Of a stretch of DNA of 64,000 nt, positions 54,342-63,789 are shown one piece after another. Source of the stretch: Alkaliphilus sp. B6464 (GTDB taxonomy: Bacteria; Bacillota; Clostridia; Peptostreptococcales; Natronincolaceae); contig NZ_CP058557.1 in assembly GCF_018141165.1 (NCBI RefSeq), positions 1,612,001 to 1,676,000 on the forward strand, given 5' to 3'. How positions within the stretch are numbered: the first letter of the stretch is position 1; every line of letters begins with the position of its first letter. A program made the translations under genes and the position numbers. The notes below the pieces were generated by a model that was not told the origin of the DNA, made no database searches, and saw only the letters and a program-made list of their open reading frames with translations.

Positions 54342-55052
54342 ATGGAAGAGATTTTAAAAACTAGTGCTATTATTGTAGCGGCAGGAAAAGGACGCCGTAT
54401 GGGAAGAGAATATAATAAACAGTACATACTTTTAGGCAATAAACCAATAGTTGCCCATACTATAGAGGTTTTTGAAGATAGTAGTTTGATAGATGAAATA
54501 ATTTTAGTTGTAGGTAAGGGTGAAGTTGATTTAATTAAACAAATTATTATAGATAAATATAATTTTAAAAAGGTTATTAGTATTGTAGAAGGGGGAGACC
54601 GTCGTCAAGATTCTGTTTACAATGGACTAAGAGCTATAGGTAATAATTGCAATATTGTATTGATTCACGATGGAGCTAGGCCTTTTATCACTGATAGCAT
54701 TATAGAAGAAGGTATAGATGTAGCAAATAAAACTGGTGCTTGTATTGCTGCTGTGCCTGTAAAGGATACTATTAAAGTATCAAATGAAAGCATGGATGTA
54801 GTAAATACTCCCAATAGAGAAACTCTATGGGCTGTTCAAACACCCCAGGTTTTTAAATACCAACTAGTAATGGATGCCTATGAAAAATTACAAAATAGCA
54901 ATATAGAGGCTACTGATGATGCTATGATTATTGAAAGACTAGGCTATACTGTGAAGATTATAAAGGGAAGTTATGAAAATATAAAAATTACAACACCAGA
55001 GGATCTAATATTAGGTGAAGGAATTTTAAAAAATAGAAAGGTTGAAGGATAA
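54342..55052 (+). CDS. ispD: 2-C-methyl-D-erythritol 4-phosphate cytidylyltransferase
   Basis: A step of the MEP isoprenoid pathway: CTP plus methylerythritol phosphate. The protein has 236 residues. The nucleotide loop AAGKGRRMG, the conserved HDGARPF and a final TTPEDL segment are present. AAGGGAG lies very close to the ATG, so initiation may be weak; no better start is visible. ispF begins 1 bp after its stop. Confidence 0.95.
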   Translation: MEEILKTSAIIVAAGKGRRMGREYNKQYILLGNKPIVAHTIEVFEDSSLIDEIILVVGKGEVDLIKQIIIDKYNFKKVISIVEGGDRRQDSVYNGLRAIGNNCNIVLIHDGARPFITDSIIEEGIDVANKTGACIAAVPVKDTIKVSNESMDVVNTPNRETLWAVQTPQVFKYQLVMDAYEKLQNSNIEATDDAMIIERLGYTVKIIKGSYENIKITTPEDLILGEGILKNRKVEG

Positions 55053-55053
55053 A

Positions 55054-55527
55054 ATGAGGGTAGGAATAGGATATGATGTACATAAATTAGTAGCGGATAG
55101 AAAATTAATAATTGGGGGCGTGGACATTCCTTATGAAAAGGGACTATTAGGGCATTCTGATGCAGATGTATTGCTCCATGCTATTAAGGATGCCATACTG
55201 GGAGCGGCAGCCTTAGGCGATATAGGAAAACATTTTCCAGATACTGATGACAAATATAAAGGGGCAAATAGCCTAGATCTTTTACGAGAGGTTGCAATAT
55301 TGATAGATAGTAAAGGTTATGTAGTTAATAATTTGGATGCTATCATTATTGCACAAAAACCTAAAATGGCTCCTTATATTGAAGAAATGAGAAATAATAT
55401 TGCACTAGCTTTAAATATTGAAGTAGATAGAGTAAACATTAAGGCTACAACTACAGAGGGGCTAGGTTTTGTAGGCGTAGGCGACGGTATAGCTGCTAAC
55501 TCAATAGCCAGTATTATAAAAAAATAG
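55054..55527 (+). CDS. ispF: 2-C-methyl-D-erythritol 2,4-cyclodiphosphate synthase
   Basis: The MEP-pathway cyclising enzyme, 157 residues. Metal ligands D8 and H10 are in GIGYDVHKL, and the third is in the [11 protein letters not shown] segment. The [10 protein letters not shown] motif lies near the C-terminus. The start is ATG 55054, directly after the ispD stop. A TTG at 55042 would overlap ispD and the ribosome site. Confidence 0.96.
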   Translation: MRVGIGYDVHKLVADRKLIIGGVDIPYEKGLLGHSDADVLLHAIKDAILGAAALGDIGKHFPDTDDKYKGANSLDLLREVAILIDSKGYVVNNLDAIIIAQKPKMAPYIEEMRNNIALALNIEVDRVNIKATTTEGLGFVGVGDGIAANSIASIIKK

Positions 55528-55542
55528 GAATAGGGTGATTGA

Positions 55543-56268
55543 ATGATTGAAGTAAAAGGTCTTACAAAGTCTTTTAAAGATGCAGACGCACTTAAAGGTA
55601 TAAGCTTTAAGGTACCAAAGGGAGAGGTGTTAGGGCTTTTAGGTGAAAATGGCGCGGGTAAAACTACAACTTTACGTATTTTAGCAACTATGCTAAAGCC
55701 TACTAAGGGTACTGCAATTTTAAGTGGTCATGATATCTTGAAAAACCAACAAGCTGTAAGAAGGGAGATTGGTATTTTATTCGGTGGTGAAAGCGGTTTA
55801 TATGACAGACTTACTGCTAGAGAGAATATTGCTTACTATGCTGAATTAAATGACATATCTAAGGAAGAAATTAAGGAAAGAATAGACTATTTAACAAAGA
55901 TATTAGATATGGAAGAGTATATAGACAGAAGGGTAGGTAAATTTTCTAAGGGTATGAAGCAAAAGGTAGCTATTGCACGTTCTATTGTGCATAATCCTCC
56001 TATTATGTTATTCGATGAACCTACTTCTGGATTAGATGTTACAGCTGCTAGAACTATACATAGTTTTATTGAAGAGTGCAGAAAGGAAGGTAAGACTGTA
56101 ATATTTTCATCCCACTCTATGGTAGAGGTCGAAAAATTATGTGAGCGTGTAGCTATTATACATAAAGGTAATATAATAGAAGAAGGATCAATAGAAGAGC
56201 TTAAAACAAAGTATAATAAAAATTTAGAAGACTTATTTGTAGAATTGGTAGGTGGAACAAATGAATAG
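55543..56268 (+). CDS. natA: ABC transporter ATP-binding protein (NatA-like)
   Basis: A 241-residue ATPase. It shows Walker A GENGAGKT (about 34-41), the signature FSKGMKQK, Walker B IMLFDEPTSGLD and the switch histidine in SSHSMVE. It overlaps natB by 8 bp (ATGAATAG), so the two are coupled. It resembles the ATPase of NatAB, the Na+ efflux pump of Bacillus. Another exported substrate remains possible. Confidence 0.88.
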   Translation: MIEVKGLTKSFKDADALKGISFKVPKGEVLGLLGENGAGKTTTLRILATMLKPTKGTAILSGHDILKNQQAVRREIGILFGGESGLYDRLTARENIAYYAELNDISKEEIKERIDYLTKILDMEEYIDRRVGKFSKGMKQKVAIARSIVHNPPIMLFDEPTSGLDVTAARTIHSFIEECRKEGKTVIFSSHSMVEVEKLCERVAIIHKGNIIEEGSIEELKTKYNKNLEDLFVELVGGTNE

Positions 56269-57457
56269 TAAACATATATTGCTTGTTTTTAAAAAAGAGG
56301 TTAAAGATATTTTTAGAGATAAACGAACCTGGATTGCAAGTGTTTTAATACCTATGTTAATTTTTCCGCTCTTATTTTTCTTTATGAATATGGGAGTAAG
56401 CAAGATGGAGAAAAACTTACAAAATGATATTGTTGTTTTTATTGAAACAAATGAGCAAGAGGCAGATATTATACAATATCTAAAAAGTGGAGTAGGACTT
56501 AAAGTAGTTGATGTTGATAATCCTTATGAAGCTTTACAAAAGGGAGATATTAAGGCGATAATACAAATAGGAGAAAACTTTCAGAGTAAAATAAATGAGA
56601 AAGTACCTGGAGATATTAAAATAATATTCGATGAGGTAAGTAATGAATCCAGCATGGCTACATCTGTTGTGGAAGGAATTATTAATAAATATAGTGAAGA
56701 GGTTAGGCTTGAAAGACTAGCAGATATAGGAGTTGATCCAAAGATTCTTCAACCTGCCATTATAAATAGAGAGGCCTATGTACCTGAAGGACAGGAATCT
56801 AAGGGAGATGCTACAGCTTTAATGATGATAACATTTTTGCTTCCGTTTTTCTTAATGATGTATCCTGTGGTAGGTGGTATGCCAGCGGCAATAGACCTAG
56901 GAGCAGGAGAAAAGGAGAGGATGTCTTTAGAGCCTTTATTGGCAAGTGGCGCTGATAGACTTTCTATATTGACTGGTAAATACTTAACTGTACTGTTAGC
57001 TTCTGTACTAGGGACAATTACTTCGTTAATTGGCGTTCTTGCAGCAGCTAAAATAGCTCCAAATATAATGCCTTTAGAAGTTCGCATTTCTCCGCTGTCT
57101 ATGTTGATTTTGGTAGCTACATCATTACTTATAGCTATGATGTTAAGCGGATTGATGCTTTCTATAAGTGTATTTGCTAAATCTTATAAGGAAGCAGGTA
57201 CCTACTTAAGTCCTGTTACAATTGTACTAATGGTTCCTGCATATTTAACTATGTTTATGGATATTCGTACATTATCAAACCGCATGTTTTTCGTACCATT
57301 ACTTAATGCTGTGTTGCTAATGAAGGAAGTCCTAGTGGACATTATTAACCCCCTTCATATTGCGACTACATTTGGTGTTTCTATCCTATTGGTAGTGGCA
57401 TCACTTCTATTTATGAAATACATGTTTAATAAAGAATCTGTTATTTTTAGATCTTAG
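56261..57457 (+). CDS. natB: ABC-2 type permease (NatB-like Na+ exporter)
   Basis: A 398-residue membrane protein. One N-terminal helix (about 20-42) is followed by a large outer domain (about 45-170) and a C-terminal bundle of five or six helices. This is the NatB/ABC-2 layout. It retains EVKDIFRDKRTW at the N-terminus and GAGEKERMSLEPLL in the bundle, both typical of NatB. ATG 56261 follows AGGTGG, and the in-frame GTG at 56252 is part of that site. Sodium export would fit the Na+ pump upstream. Confidence 0.86.
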   Translation: MNSKHILLVFKKEVKDIFRDKRTWIASVLIPMLIFPLLFFFMNMGVSKMEKNLQNDIVVFIETNEQEADIIQYLKSGVGLKVVDVDNPYEALQKGDIKAIIQIGENFQSKINEKVPGDIKIIFDEVSNESSMATSVVEGIINKYSEEVRLERLADIGVDPKILQPAIINREAYVPEGQESKGDATALMMITFLLPFFLMMYPVVGGMPAAIDLGAGEKERMSLEPLLASGADRLSILTGKYLTVLLASVLGTITSLIGVLAAAKIAPNIMPLEVRISPLSMLILVATSLLIAMMLSGLMLSISVFAKSYKEAGTYLSPVTIVLMVPAYLTMFMDIRTLSNRMFFVPLLNAVLLMKEVLVDIINPLHIATTFGVSILLVVASLLFMKYMFNKESVIFRS

Positions 57458-57573
57458 CAGATAATAAAATCTTCCTTTAAGAGGTCTGAATTTAAATTTT
57501 ATTGGAATAAATTACTTAAATTATAACTTATTCACATTTTTTAGTACATAATTTTCTATGTGTTAGAAAAATA

Positions 57574-57602
57574 TTGACATTATATGAATAATTGGCTATT
57601 CT
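57574..57602 (+). promoter_or_regulatory. proS T-box promoter
   Basis: TTGACA (57574-57579), 17 bp, TATTCT (57597-57602), upstream of the T-box leader. Confidence 0.75.
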
Positions 57603-57611
57603 AATAAGAAG

Positions 57612-57865
57612 AATATAACAAAATAGTTATAAATCTATGATAGGAAATAGTAAAAAATGATGCTTTGCAGAGAGAAAACCGTTGGTGGAAGGTTTTTAAG
57701 CTTTAGTTTTTGAACCAGTCCTTGAGTGAAGGGTTGAAAAAAGTAGATCCTTTCGGTTCGTGCCGTTATACGATTAAGAGAACCTTTTTAGGTTAATTAG
57801 AGTGGTACCACGGGTGAAATATAATCTCTCGTCTCTATTGTTTATAGAGATGAGGGATTTTTTAT
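57612..57865 (+). ncRNA. T-box riboswitch leader of proS
   Basis: The leader contains the AGAGA-containing 5' portion of stem I near 57669. A likely specifier GAACCAG holds the proline codon CCA (57715-57717). The T-box sequence AGAGTGGTACCACGGG is at 57799-57814, and the competing terminator at 57823-57863 is a 15-bp stem with two G-U pairs and six T. Uncharged tRNA-Pro should stabilise the antiterminator and raise proS expression. The specifier is my best reading and was not folded by computation. Confidence 0.93.
57823..57863 (+). terminator. Regulated terminator of the T-box leader
   Basis: AATCTCTCGTCTCTA pairs with TAGAGATGAGGGATT, followed by a run of T. It begins 9 bases after the T-box sequence and is mutually exclusive with the antiterminator. 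Confidence 0.9.
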
Positions 57866-57902
57866 TGTATAAAACCTGTATAAAAAAGGAAGGAGATTCA
57901 AT

Positions 57903-59345
57903 ATGTCAAAAAAAGATAAGCAATTTGTTGAAGAAATCACCCCAATGGAGGTAGACTTTGCACAATGGTATACAGATGTAATTAGAAAAACAGACTTAGT
58001 TGATTACTCACCAGTTAAAGGCTTTATGGTTATTAAGCACTATGGTTATGCTATTTGGGAAAATATTCAAAAGTATATGGATAACAGATTTAAAGATACA
58101 GGACATAAAAACTGTTATTTCCCACTACTTATTCCAGAAAGTTTACTAAAGAAAGAAGCCGAGCATGTAGAAGGATTTGCTCCTGAAGTGGCGTGGGTTA
58201 CTCATGGGGGAGATGAAGAACTGGCAGAAAGGCTTTGTGTTAGACCGACATCAGAAACTATTATTTGTGAAATGTATTCAAGATGGTTAAAGTCCTATAG
58301 AGATTTACCATTTTTATATAACCAATGGTGTTCAGTTGTTCGTTGGGAAAAGAGTACGAGACCATTCCTTAGAACCTCAGAATTTTTATGGCAGGAAGGG
58401 CATACTCTACACGAAACTTATGAAGAAGCCCAAGATGAGACTTTGCAAATGTTAAATATTTACAAAGAAACTGCAGAAGAATTATTAGCTATGCCAGTTG
58501 TTGTGGGACAAAAGAGTGAGAAAGAAAAATTTGCTGGAGCATATGCTACTTATACTATGGAAGCTTTAATGCATGACGGTAAAGCACTTCAAGCTGGTAC
58601 TTCCCATAACTTAGGTCAACACTTTACAACAGCCTTTGATATTACTTACTCAGATAGAAATGGGGATCTTAAACATCCTTATCACACATCTTGGGGTGTT
58701 TCTACAAGGTTAATCGGTGGACTTATTATGGTTCATGGTGATAATAGGGGACTTGTATTACCTCCAGGAGTGGCTCCTGTTCAGGTTGTTATAGTTCCGA
58801 TAGCATCCCACAAAGAAGGCGTGCTAGATAAAGCTAATGAATTATTTAGTCAGCTAAAAGGCAAGTTTAGAGTTGAGCTAGATGATCGTGACAACTATTC
58901 TCCAGGTTGGAAGTTTAATGAATGGGAAATGAAAGGTGTTCCAATAAGAATAGAAATTGGACCAAAAGATATCGAAAAAAATCAAGCCATGTTATTTAGA
59001 AGAGATGAATTAGAAAAAGAAGCTATTTCTCTAGATAATCTAGAGGAGGCAGTAGAAAATCTCTTAAGAGATATTAATAACAACTTGCTATATAAAGCTA
59101 AGAAAATGAGGGATGAAAAAACCTATATAGTAAAAAGTTTTGATGAAATGAAGGAAGTTATGGAAATAAAGCCTGGTTTTGTTAAAGCCATGTGGTGTGG
59201 AGAAAGAGAATGTGAAGAACATATTAAAGCTGAAACTGGTGTTACTATAAGATGTATCCCATTTGAGCAGGAGGACTTAGGCCATACTTGTGCATTCTGC
59301 GGTAAAGAAGCAAAACATATGGTATATTTAGCTAAAGCATACTAA
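57903..59345 (+). CDS. proS: Prolyl-tRNA synthetase, eukaryote/archaeal-like short type
   Basis: Charges tRNA-Pro. It is a 480-residue enzyme without the editing insertion of the long bacterial type. Class II motif 2 is near [18 protein letters not shown]-terminal anticodon domain and zinc-type tail follow, with cysteines in [10 protein letters not shown] and CAFCGKEAK, ending in a tyrosine (AKAY) as in the archaeal-like family. Expression is under the T-box upstream. AAGGAAGGAG precedes the ATG. A terminator follows. Confidence 0.96.
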   Translation: MSKKDKQFVEEITPMEVDFAQWYTDVIRKTDLVDYSPVKGFMVIKHYGYAIWENIQKYMDNRFKDTGHKNCYFPLLIPESLLKKEAEHVEGFAPEVAWVTHGGDEELAERLCVRPTSETIICEMYSRWLKSYRDLPFLYNQWCSVVRWEKSTRPFLRTSEFLWQEGHTLHETYEEAQDETLQMLNIYKETAEELLAMPVVVGQKSEKEKFAGAYATYTMEALMHDGKALQAGTSHNLGQHFTTAFDITYSDRNGDLKHPYHTSWGVSTRLIGGLIMVHGDNRGLVLPPGVAPVQVVIVPIASHKEGVLDKANELFSQLKGKFRVELDDRDNYSPGWKFNEWEMKGVPIRIEIGPKDIEKNQAMLFRRDELEKEAISLDNLEEAVENLLRDINNNLLYKAKKMRDEKTYIVKSFDEMKEVMEIKPGFVKAMWCGERECEEHIKAETGVTIRCIPFEQEDLGHTCAFCGKEAKHMVYLAKAY

Positions 59346-59387
59346 TCTAAGACTCCATCTCAACTAAGTCTTTGCGTATCTGTATAA

Positions 59388-59437
59388 AAAGTTGCTCTTA
59401 AACTTATATTAGAGTTTAAGAGCAACTTTATTTTTTA
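59388..59437 (+). terminator. Intrinsic terminator of proS
   Basis: A perfect 17-bp stem (AAAGTTGCTCTTAAACT and complement) with the tail ATTTTTTAG. Confidence 0.88.
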
Positions 59438-59547
59438 GGATATGAACAAAACTCTTAATAGTTAAGGTTTATTTAAGGTTAAAGTAATAAGGAATTAAAA
59501 TTGTCCTTTTATAATATGCTTAAAGATTAATTTACAGGAGGATAATT

Positions 59548-60336
59548 ATGGATAAAAAAGGAATTGCAGGATTTCAATTAAAAATTATAGGATTAATATT
59601 GATGGTATTTGATCATATTTATAGTTTTTTAGATAATATGCCAATTCAATTTAAATGGGTAGGAAGGATAGTAGCCCCAATATTTATATTTATGACTGTG
59701 GAGGGGTATTATCATACAAGTAACAAAAAGAAATATATGCTTAGATTATTTATAGGTTCTTTTGTTATGAACCTAGGAAATTTAATGGTACCCCAATATT
59801 TTCCTTCAACAAATAATATAGCACTAACAGCTAATATATTTAGCACATTATTTATGATTACTATATATTTATGTATAGTAGATTTTATAATTAGAGCTAT
59901 AAAAGAGAAAAATATATTAAAAATTGTTTTAGGAATAGCACTGTTTATTTTACCAGTAGCTTTAGGAATAGTAATAATTATGAATATACAAACTCTATTA
60001 AGTATACAGATTTTAAGACATTTGGTACTTTTTATTCCTAATCCTCTATTTATTGAAGGAGGTCCTCTATTTTTACTTATAGGTATAGTAATGTATTTAT
60101 TAAGAAAAAATAGAAACAAACAATTATTAATATATGCAATAATTTCTTTAGCAATTATGTTTACCGGCGAACTTAGTATACAAGGAATACTGTATAATAA
60201 TTATCAGTGGATGATGGTATTTGCAGCTCCGTTATTATATCTATACAACGGGCAAAAGGGTAGAGGAATGAAATATTTATTTTATATATTCTATCCAGTT
60301 CATATATATATACTTTATATAATTTCAACTTTATAG
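59548..60336 (+). CDS. TraX family membrane protein
   Basis: A 262-residue integral membrane protein with about seven or eight helices. The opening segment FQLKIIGLILMVFDHI and the following RIVAPIFIFMTVEGYYHTS are typical of TraX. F-plasmid TraX acetylates pilin, and the chromosomal homologues are presumed membrane acyltransferases. No plasmid-transfer genes are near, so the TraX name should not be taken as evidence for conjugation. AGGAGG precedes the ATG. Confidence 0.82.
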   Translation: MDKKGIAGFQLKIIGLILMVFDHIYSFLDNMPIQFKWVGRIVAPIFIFMTVEGYYHTSNKKKYMLRLFIGSFVMNLGNLMVPQYFPSTNNIALTANIFSTLFMITIYLCIVDFIIRAIKEKNILKIVLGIALFILPVALGIVIIMNIQTLLSIQILRHLVLFIPNPLFIEGGPLFLLIGIVMYLLRKNRNKQLLIYAIISLAIMFTGELSIQGILYNNYQWMMVFAAPLLYLYNGQKGRGMKYLFYIFYPVHIYILYIISTL

Positions 60337-60395
60337 CTATAGCTGTAATAAATGACAGAGTTATAGACTTAGGATTTGTGTAATGAAAAATATAA

Positions 60396-60431
60396 ATATC
60401 CTTTTAAGTATATACTTAAAAGGATATTTTG
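60396..60431 (+). terminator. Intrinsic terminator after the TraX-family gene
   Basis: ATATCCTTTTAAGTA and its complement form a long stem with TTTTG tail. Confidence 0.78.
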
Positions 60432-60603
60432 TAATATAAAATGCAAATTAAAATCAAGATTTATATTTAGTTGTGTAGATTTTTAGAATTATTATATAAT
60501 TAACTTTAGATTAAATATAGCTATTTAGGATAAACATTATAGTAGCCTAGGATAAATAATTTATATTTTATATTTAAGATAAGCTTAAGAAAAGAGGTGT
60601 AGT

Positions 60604-61314
60604 ATGGAAAATATATTAAATAAAAAGATTTTAATAATAGATGACGAAAAAGATCTTTTGAAATTAATACATACTGTTTTAACAAAAGAGGGATTTACAA
60701 AGGTATATACAGCAGAGACTGGAAATGAAGGCTTAAGATTTTTCAATGAAATTTTGCCAGACTTAATTATATTAGATATAATGCTTCCAGACTCTGAAGG
60801 CTATGAAATATGCAGTACAATTAGAAGCACATCCAAAGTACCAATATTATTTTTATCGGCTAAATCTGAAGAGCTGGATAAAGTATTGGGATTTGCCATT
60901 GGTGGAGATGATTATATCACTAAACCATTTAGTCCAAAAGAATTGGCATACAGGGTGAGGGCACATTTAAGAAGAAGTGAATATCAAATAGAGCCTTCAG
61001 ATAAAGCTACATTAAAGTTTGGTCCATTTATAATGGATACAAAAAAAGTTGAACTTTTAAAAAATAATAAGGTGATAGAGTTAAAACCTAAAGAGTATAA
61101 AATTTTAGAGTATTTAGCTAAACATAAAAATCAGATTATAAGCAAGGAACAATTGTGCGATGCAGTCTGGGGAGATGAATACATAGGCTACGATAATACT
61201 ATAATGGTTCATATAAGGAAGATTAGGAAGAAAATTGAAGATAATCCCTCTAACCCTAAATTTTTAGTTACTGTAAAGGGGTTAGGGTATAAGTTTGTAC
61301 CAGAGGATAAATAG
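60604..61314 (+). CDS. OmpR-family response regulator
   Basis: A 236-residue regulator. The receiver domain has D13-D14 near IIDDEKD, phospho-acceptor D58 (LIILDIMLPD) and lysine in ITKPFSPKEL. A winged-helix effector domain (about 135-235) ends VTVKGLGYKFVPED. It is 2 bp upstream of the kinase gene. The DUF1002 gene that follows the kinase is a candidate target. Confidence 0.92.
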   Translation: MENILNKKILIIDDEKDLLKLIHTVLTKEGFTKVYTAETGNEGLRFFNEILPDLIILDIMLPDSEGYEICSTIRSTSKVPILFLSAKSEELDKVLGFAIGGDDYITKPFSPKELAYRVRAHLRRSEYQIEPSDKATLKFGPFIMDTKKVELLKNNKVIELKPKEYKILEYLAKHKNQIISKEQLCDAVWGDEYIGYDNTIMVHIRKIRKKIEDNPSNPKFLVTVKGLGYKFVPEDK

Positions 61315-61316
61315 AT

Positions 61317-62735
61317 ATGAAATGGAAACTTACATCCGGCTTCATTATTAGTATAGTTTTAATAGTAACAATTGTTATTTTTACAAATGTAGTAGTTATA
61401 TTATTGCTTTTTATTTCTGGCTCTAATAATATGGATTTGTTTTTTTATAATATGCAAAATACAAATCATCTGAAACCAGAGGAATATGTTAGAGATTTTA
61501 ATGAAAATATACAAATAAATAATGGACAAATCTTTATTACTGAAAGTGGAAAAGAATCCTTAGATCAAAATAAGGCATGGATACAAATATTAGATAAGGA
61601 TAGTACTGAAATTTATAGTTACAAAAAAGAAAAAACTGTTCCTACTAAATATACACCAATAGAGCTTATTCATAATTATAAATATGCAAACCCATCCTCT
61701 GTATTTGTGGGTGAAAGGGTAGTAAACGGGTATCAGTATAGTTATTTGATAGGATTCCCATATCAAACAGTTGAAAAACATGTAATTACATATAATAAAC
61801 AGCAAATTAAAACCATTACTGGTAGCGTTTTTGTTTTGTTATTAGGAATAGATTTAATAATAGCCCTAATATTTGGATTATATTTTAGTGGGAAGCTAAC
61901 AAAACCTGTCAAGATTATTATTGAAGGTATAGGCAATTTATATAATGGAGATTATAGGACTCATTATGATGAACATGGTTTGTATAAGGAAGTATATTCT
62001 AATATGAATAATTTAGCTTCCATTCTACAAGAGAATAAAATAGAGAGAATGAACTTAGATCGTATGAGAGAAGAATGGTTTGCTAATATTTCTCACGATA
62101 TAAAAACTCCTCTAGCTTCTATAAAAGGATATGCAGAGCTATTGAATGGTGAATATGATTTTACTAATGAAGAAATTAAGGAATATTCTGAAATAATTGA
62201 ACAAAAGTCTATATACATAAAAGAGTTAGTTGATGATTTTAACCTGAGTGCTAGATTGCAAAACAGAAACATAATCCTCAACCTAGAAAAGTGTAATGTT
62301 GTAAAAGTTTTAAAAGGAATAGTAATTGATATATTAAACATTCCTGAAAACAATAACAGGAATATTGAATTTATAAGCGATATAAAAAATATAGAGAAGA
62401 AAATAGATTTAATTTTATTTAAAAGAGCAATAAATAACATAATACACAATGCTATTGTTCATAATGATGAAAATGTAAATGTACAAGTAAAGATTGAAAA
62501 TAAAAATAATCAAGCCCATATAACTATAAAAGATAATGGAAAAGGGATTAGCGATGAAGAACTAAAATATATATTTACTAGATATTATAGAGGAACTAAT
62601 ACTGGTAAGAAACATGAAGGCTCAGGATTAGGAATGGCTATAGCTAGAGATATAATAAAGGCCCATGGAGGAGATATTTTAGTAGAGAGTGAGCTAGGTA
62701 AAGGAACTACTTTTAGAATTATAATCATCTGTTAA
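61317..62735 (+). CDS. Membrane sensor histidine kinase
   Basis: A 472-residue kinase with TM1 (about 7-35), an extracytoplasmic sensor (about 36-163) and TM2 (about 165-190). A HAMP-like linker is followed by HisKA with H260 in ANISHDIKTPLASIKGYAELL-type sequence. The HATPase domain has the N-box NNIIHNAIVHN and the G-box DNGKGISDEEL. The two-gene unit with the regulator is tightly packed. Signal unknown; the sensor has no recognised domain. Confidence 0.92.
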   Translation: MKWKLTSGFIISIVLIVTIVIFTNVVVILLLFISGSNNMDLFFYNMQNTNHLKPEEYVRDFNENIQINNGQIFITESGKESLDQNKAWIQILDKDSTEIYSYKKEKTVPTKYTPIELIHNYKYANPSSVFVGERVVNGYQYSYLIGFPYQTVEKHVITYNKQQIKTITGSVFVLLLGIDLIIALIFGLYFSGKLTKPVKIIIEGIGNLYNGDYRTHYDEHGLYKEVYSNMNNLASILQENKIERMNLDRMREEWFANISHDIKTPLASIKGYAELLNGEYDFTNEEIKEYSEIIEQKSIYIKELVDDFNLSARLQNRNIILNLEKCNVVKVLKGIVIDILNIPENNNRNIEFISDIKNIEKKIDLILFKRAINNIIHNAIVHNDENVNVQVKIENKNNQAHITIKDNGKGISDEELKYIFTRYYRGTNTGKKHEGSGLGMAIARDIIKAHGGDILVESELGKGTTFRIIIIC

Positions 62736-62840
62736 ATCCTTAAGTTAATCATATGCGTTGCTTTTGTAGAAAATGTATAGTTTGTATAAAGTGTATAGTA
62801 TGTGGTAGAATAACAAATAAAACTTAGCGAGGTGGAAAAA

Positions 62841-63713
62841 ATGAAAAATAGTAGATTAATAAAGTATACAACTATAATGACAGTTTTTGTTTTTATATTT
62901 AATACTTTTGCCTATGCAGATAGTAGTAGAGTTGTAACATTAGGAAAAGATTTAAATGAGGCTCAAAGAAAACAAATATTAGATATTTTTAAGGTTTCTG
63001 AAAATGAAGCAACAATAATTGAAGTAAACAATCAAGAAGAAAGAGCATATTTAGAAGGCGTTGCTACGGAAGCACAGCTGGGTAAAATAACTATGTCATC
63101 AGCTTATGTTGAACTACTAGAAGCAGGATCTGGAATTGGAGTAGAGACTTATAATATATCATGGGTAACAAAAGAGATGTATCAGAGTGCATTAGTTACT
63201 GCTGGTGTAAAAGACGCTAAGATTATTGCGGCAGCACCATTTCCGGTTTCTGGTACAGGTGCTCTTACTGGAATATTAAAAGCATTTGAGCAAGCTACTG
63301 GAAAGAAAATCAGTGATGAACAGAAAAAAGTAGCCAACCAAGAAGTTATACAAACTGGAAAATTAGGTGAAGAAATTGGGAAAGAAAAGGCTACTGAATT
63401 AATAAGGGTAGTAAAAGAAGAAGTTATCGAAAAAAGAGTAAAAAATCCAGAAGAAATAAAGAGAATCGTTTTAGATATAGCTGCACGTTTAGATATAAAT
63501 TTGAATGCAAATCAAATTGAAGAAATTTCTAAGCTTATGGAGCGAATAAATAAATTAAATTTAAATACAGAAGAAATTAAAGAACAGCTTAAAGGCATTG
63601 GTAAAAAGATTGATCAAACTTTAAAGGATAACGAACAGGTAAAGTCTTTGCTTCAAAGGATTATAGATATGATAAAAAGTTTATTTAGTTCTTTGTTTAG
63701 TATGTTTAAATAA
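62841..63713 (+). CDS. DUF1002 family secreted protein
   Basis: A 290-residue protein with an N-terminal signal peptide (about 1-27, cleavage near FAYA-DSS). The DUF1002 domain has the TMSSAYVELLEAGSGIGVET stretch and the PFPVSGTGALTGILKAFE segment, followed by a helical C-terminal tail. ATG 62841 is 6 bases after GAGGTGG; the in-frame GTG at 62832 lies within that site. It is 105 bp after a two-component system, which may control it. Function unknown, but the export signal places it outside the membrane. Confidence 0.85.
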   Translation: MKNSRLIKYTTIMTVFVFIFNTFAYADSSRVVTLGKDLNEAQRKQILDIFKVSENEATIIEVNNQEERAYLEGVATEAQLGKITMSSAYVELLEAGSGIGVETYNISWVTKEMYQSALVTAGVKDAKIIAAAPFPVSGTGALTGILKAFEQATGKKISDEQKKVANQEVIQTGKLGEEIGKEKATELIRVVKEEVIEKRVKNPEEIKRIVLDIAARLDINLNANQIEEISKLMERINKLNLNTEEIKEQLKGIGKKIDQTLKDNEQVKSLLQRIIDMIKSLFSSLFSMFK

Positions 63714-63726
63714 ACTTAACCTTTTC

Positions 63727-63755
63727 TTGATTGAAACTAAGGAATAGGTTATAAT
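63727..63755 (+). promoter_or_regulatory. gltX promoter
   Basis: TTGATT (63727-63732), 17 bp, TATAAT (63750-63755), about 35 bp before the gltX start. Confidence 0.75.
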
Positions 63756-63789
63756 AATATGATATTAGAGGGTAAACTGGAGGGATATC

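Noticed and set aside
59548-60336. Conjugative element suggested by TraX
   Set aside because: No relaxase, mating-pair or integrase genes are nearby; chromosomal TraX-family proteins are common in clostridia.
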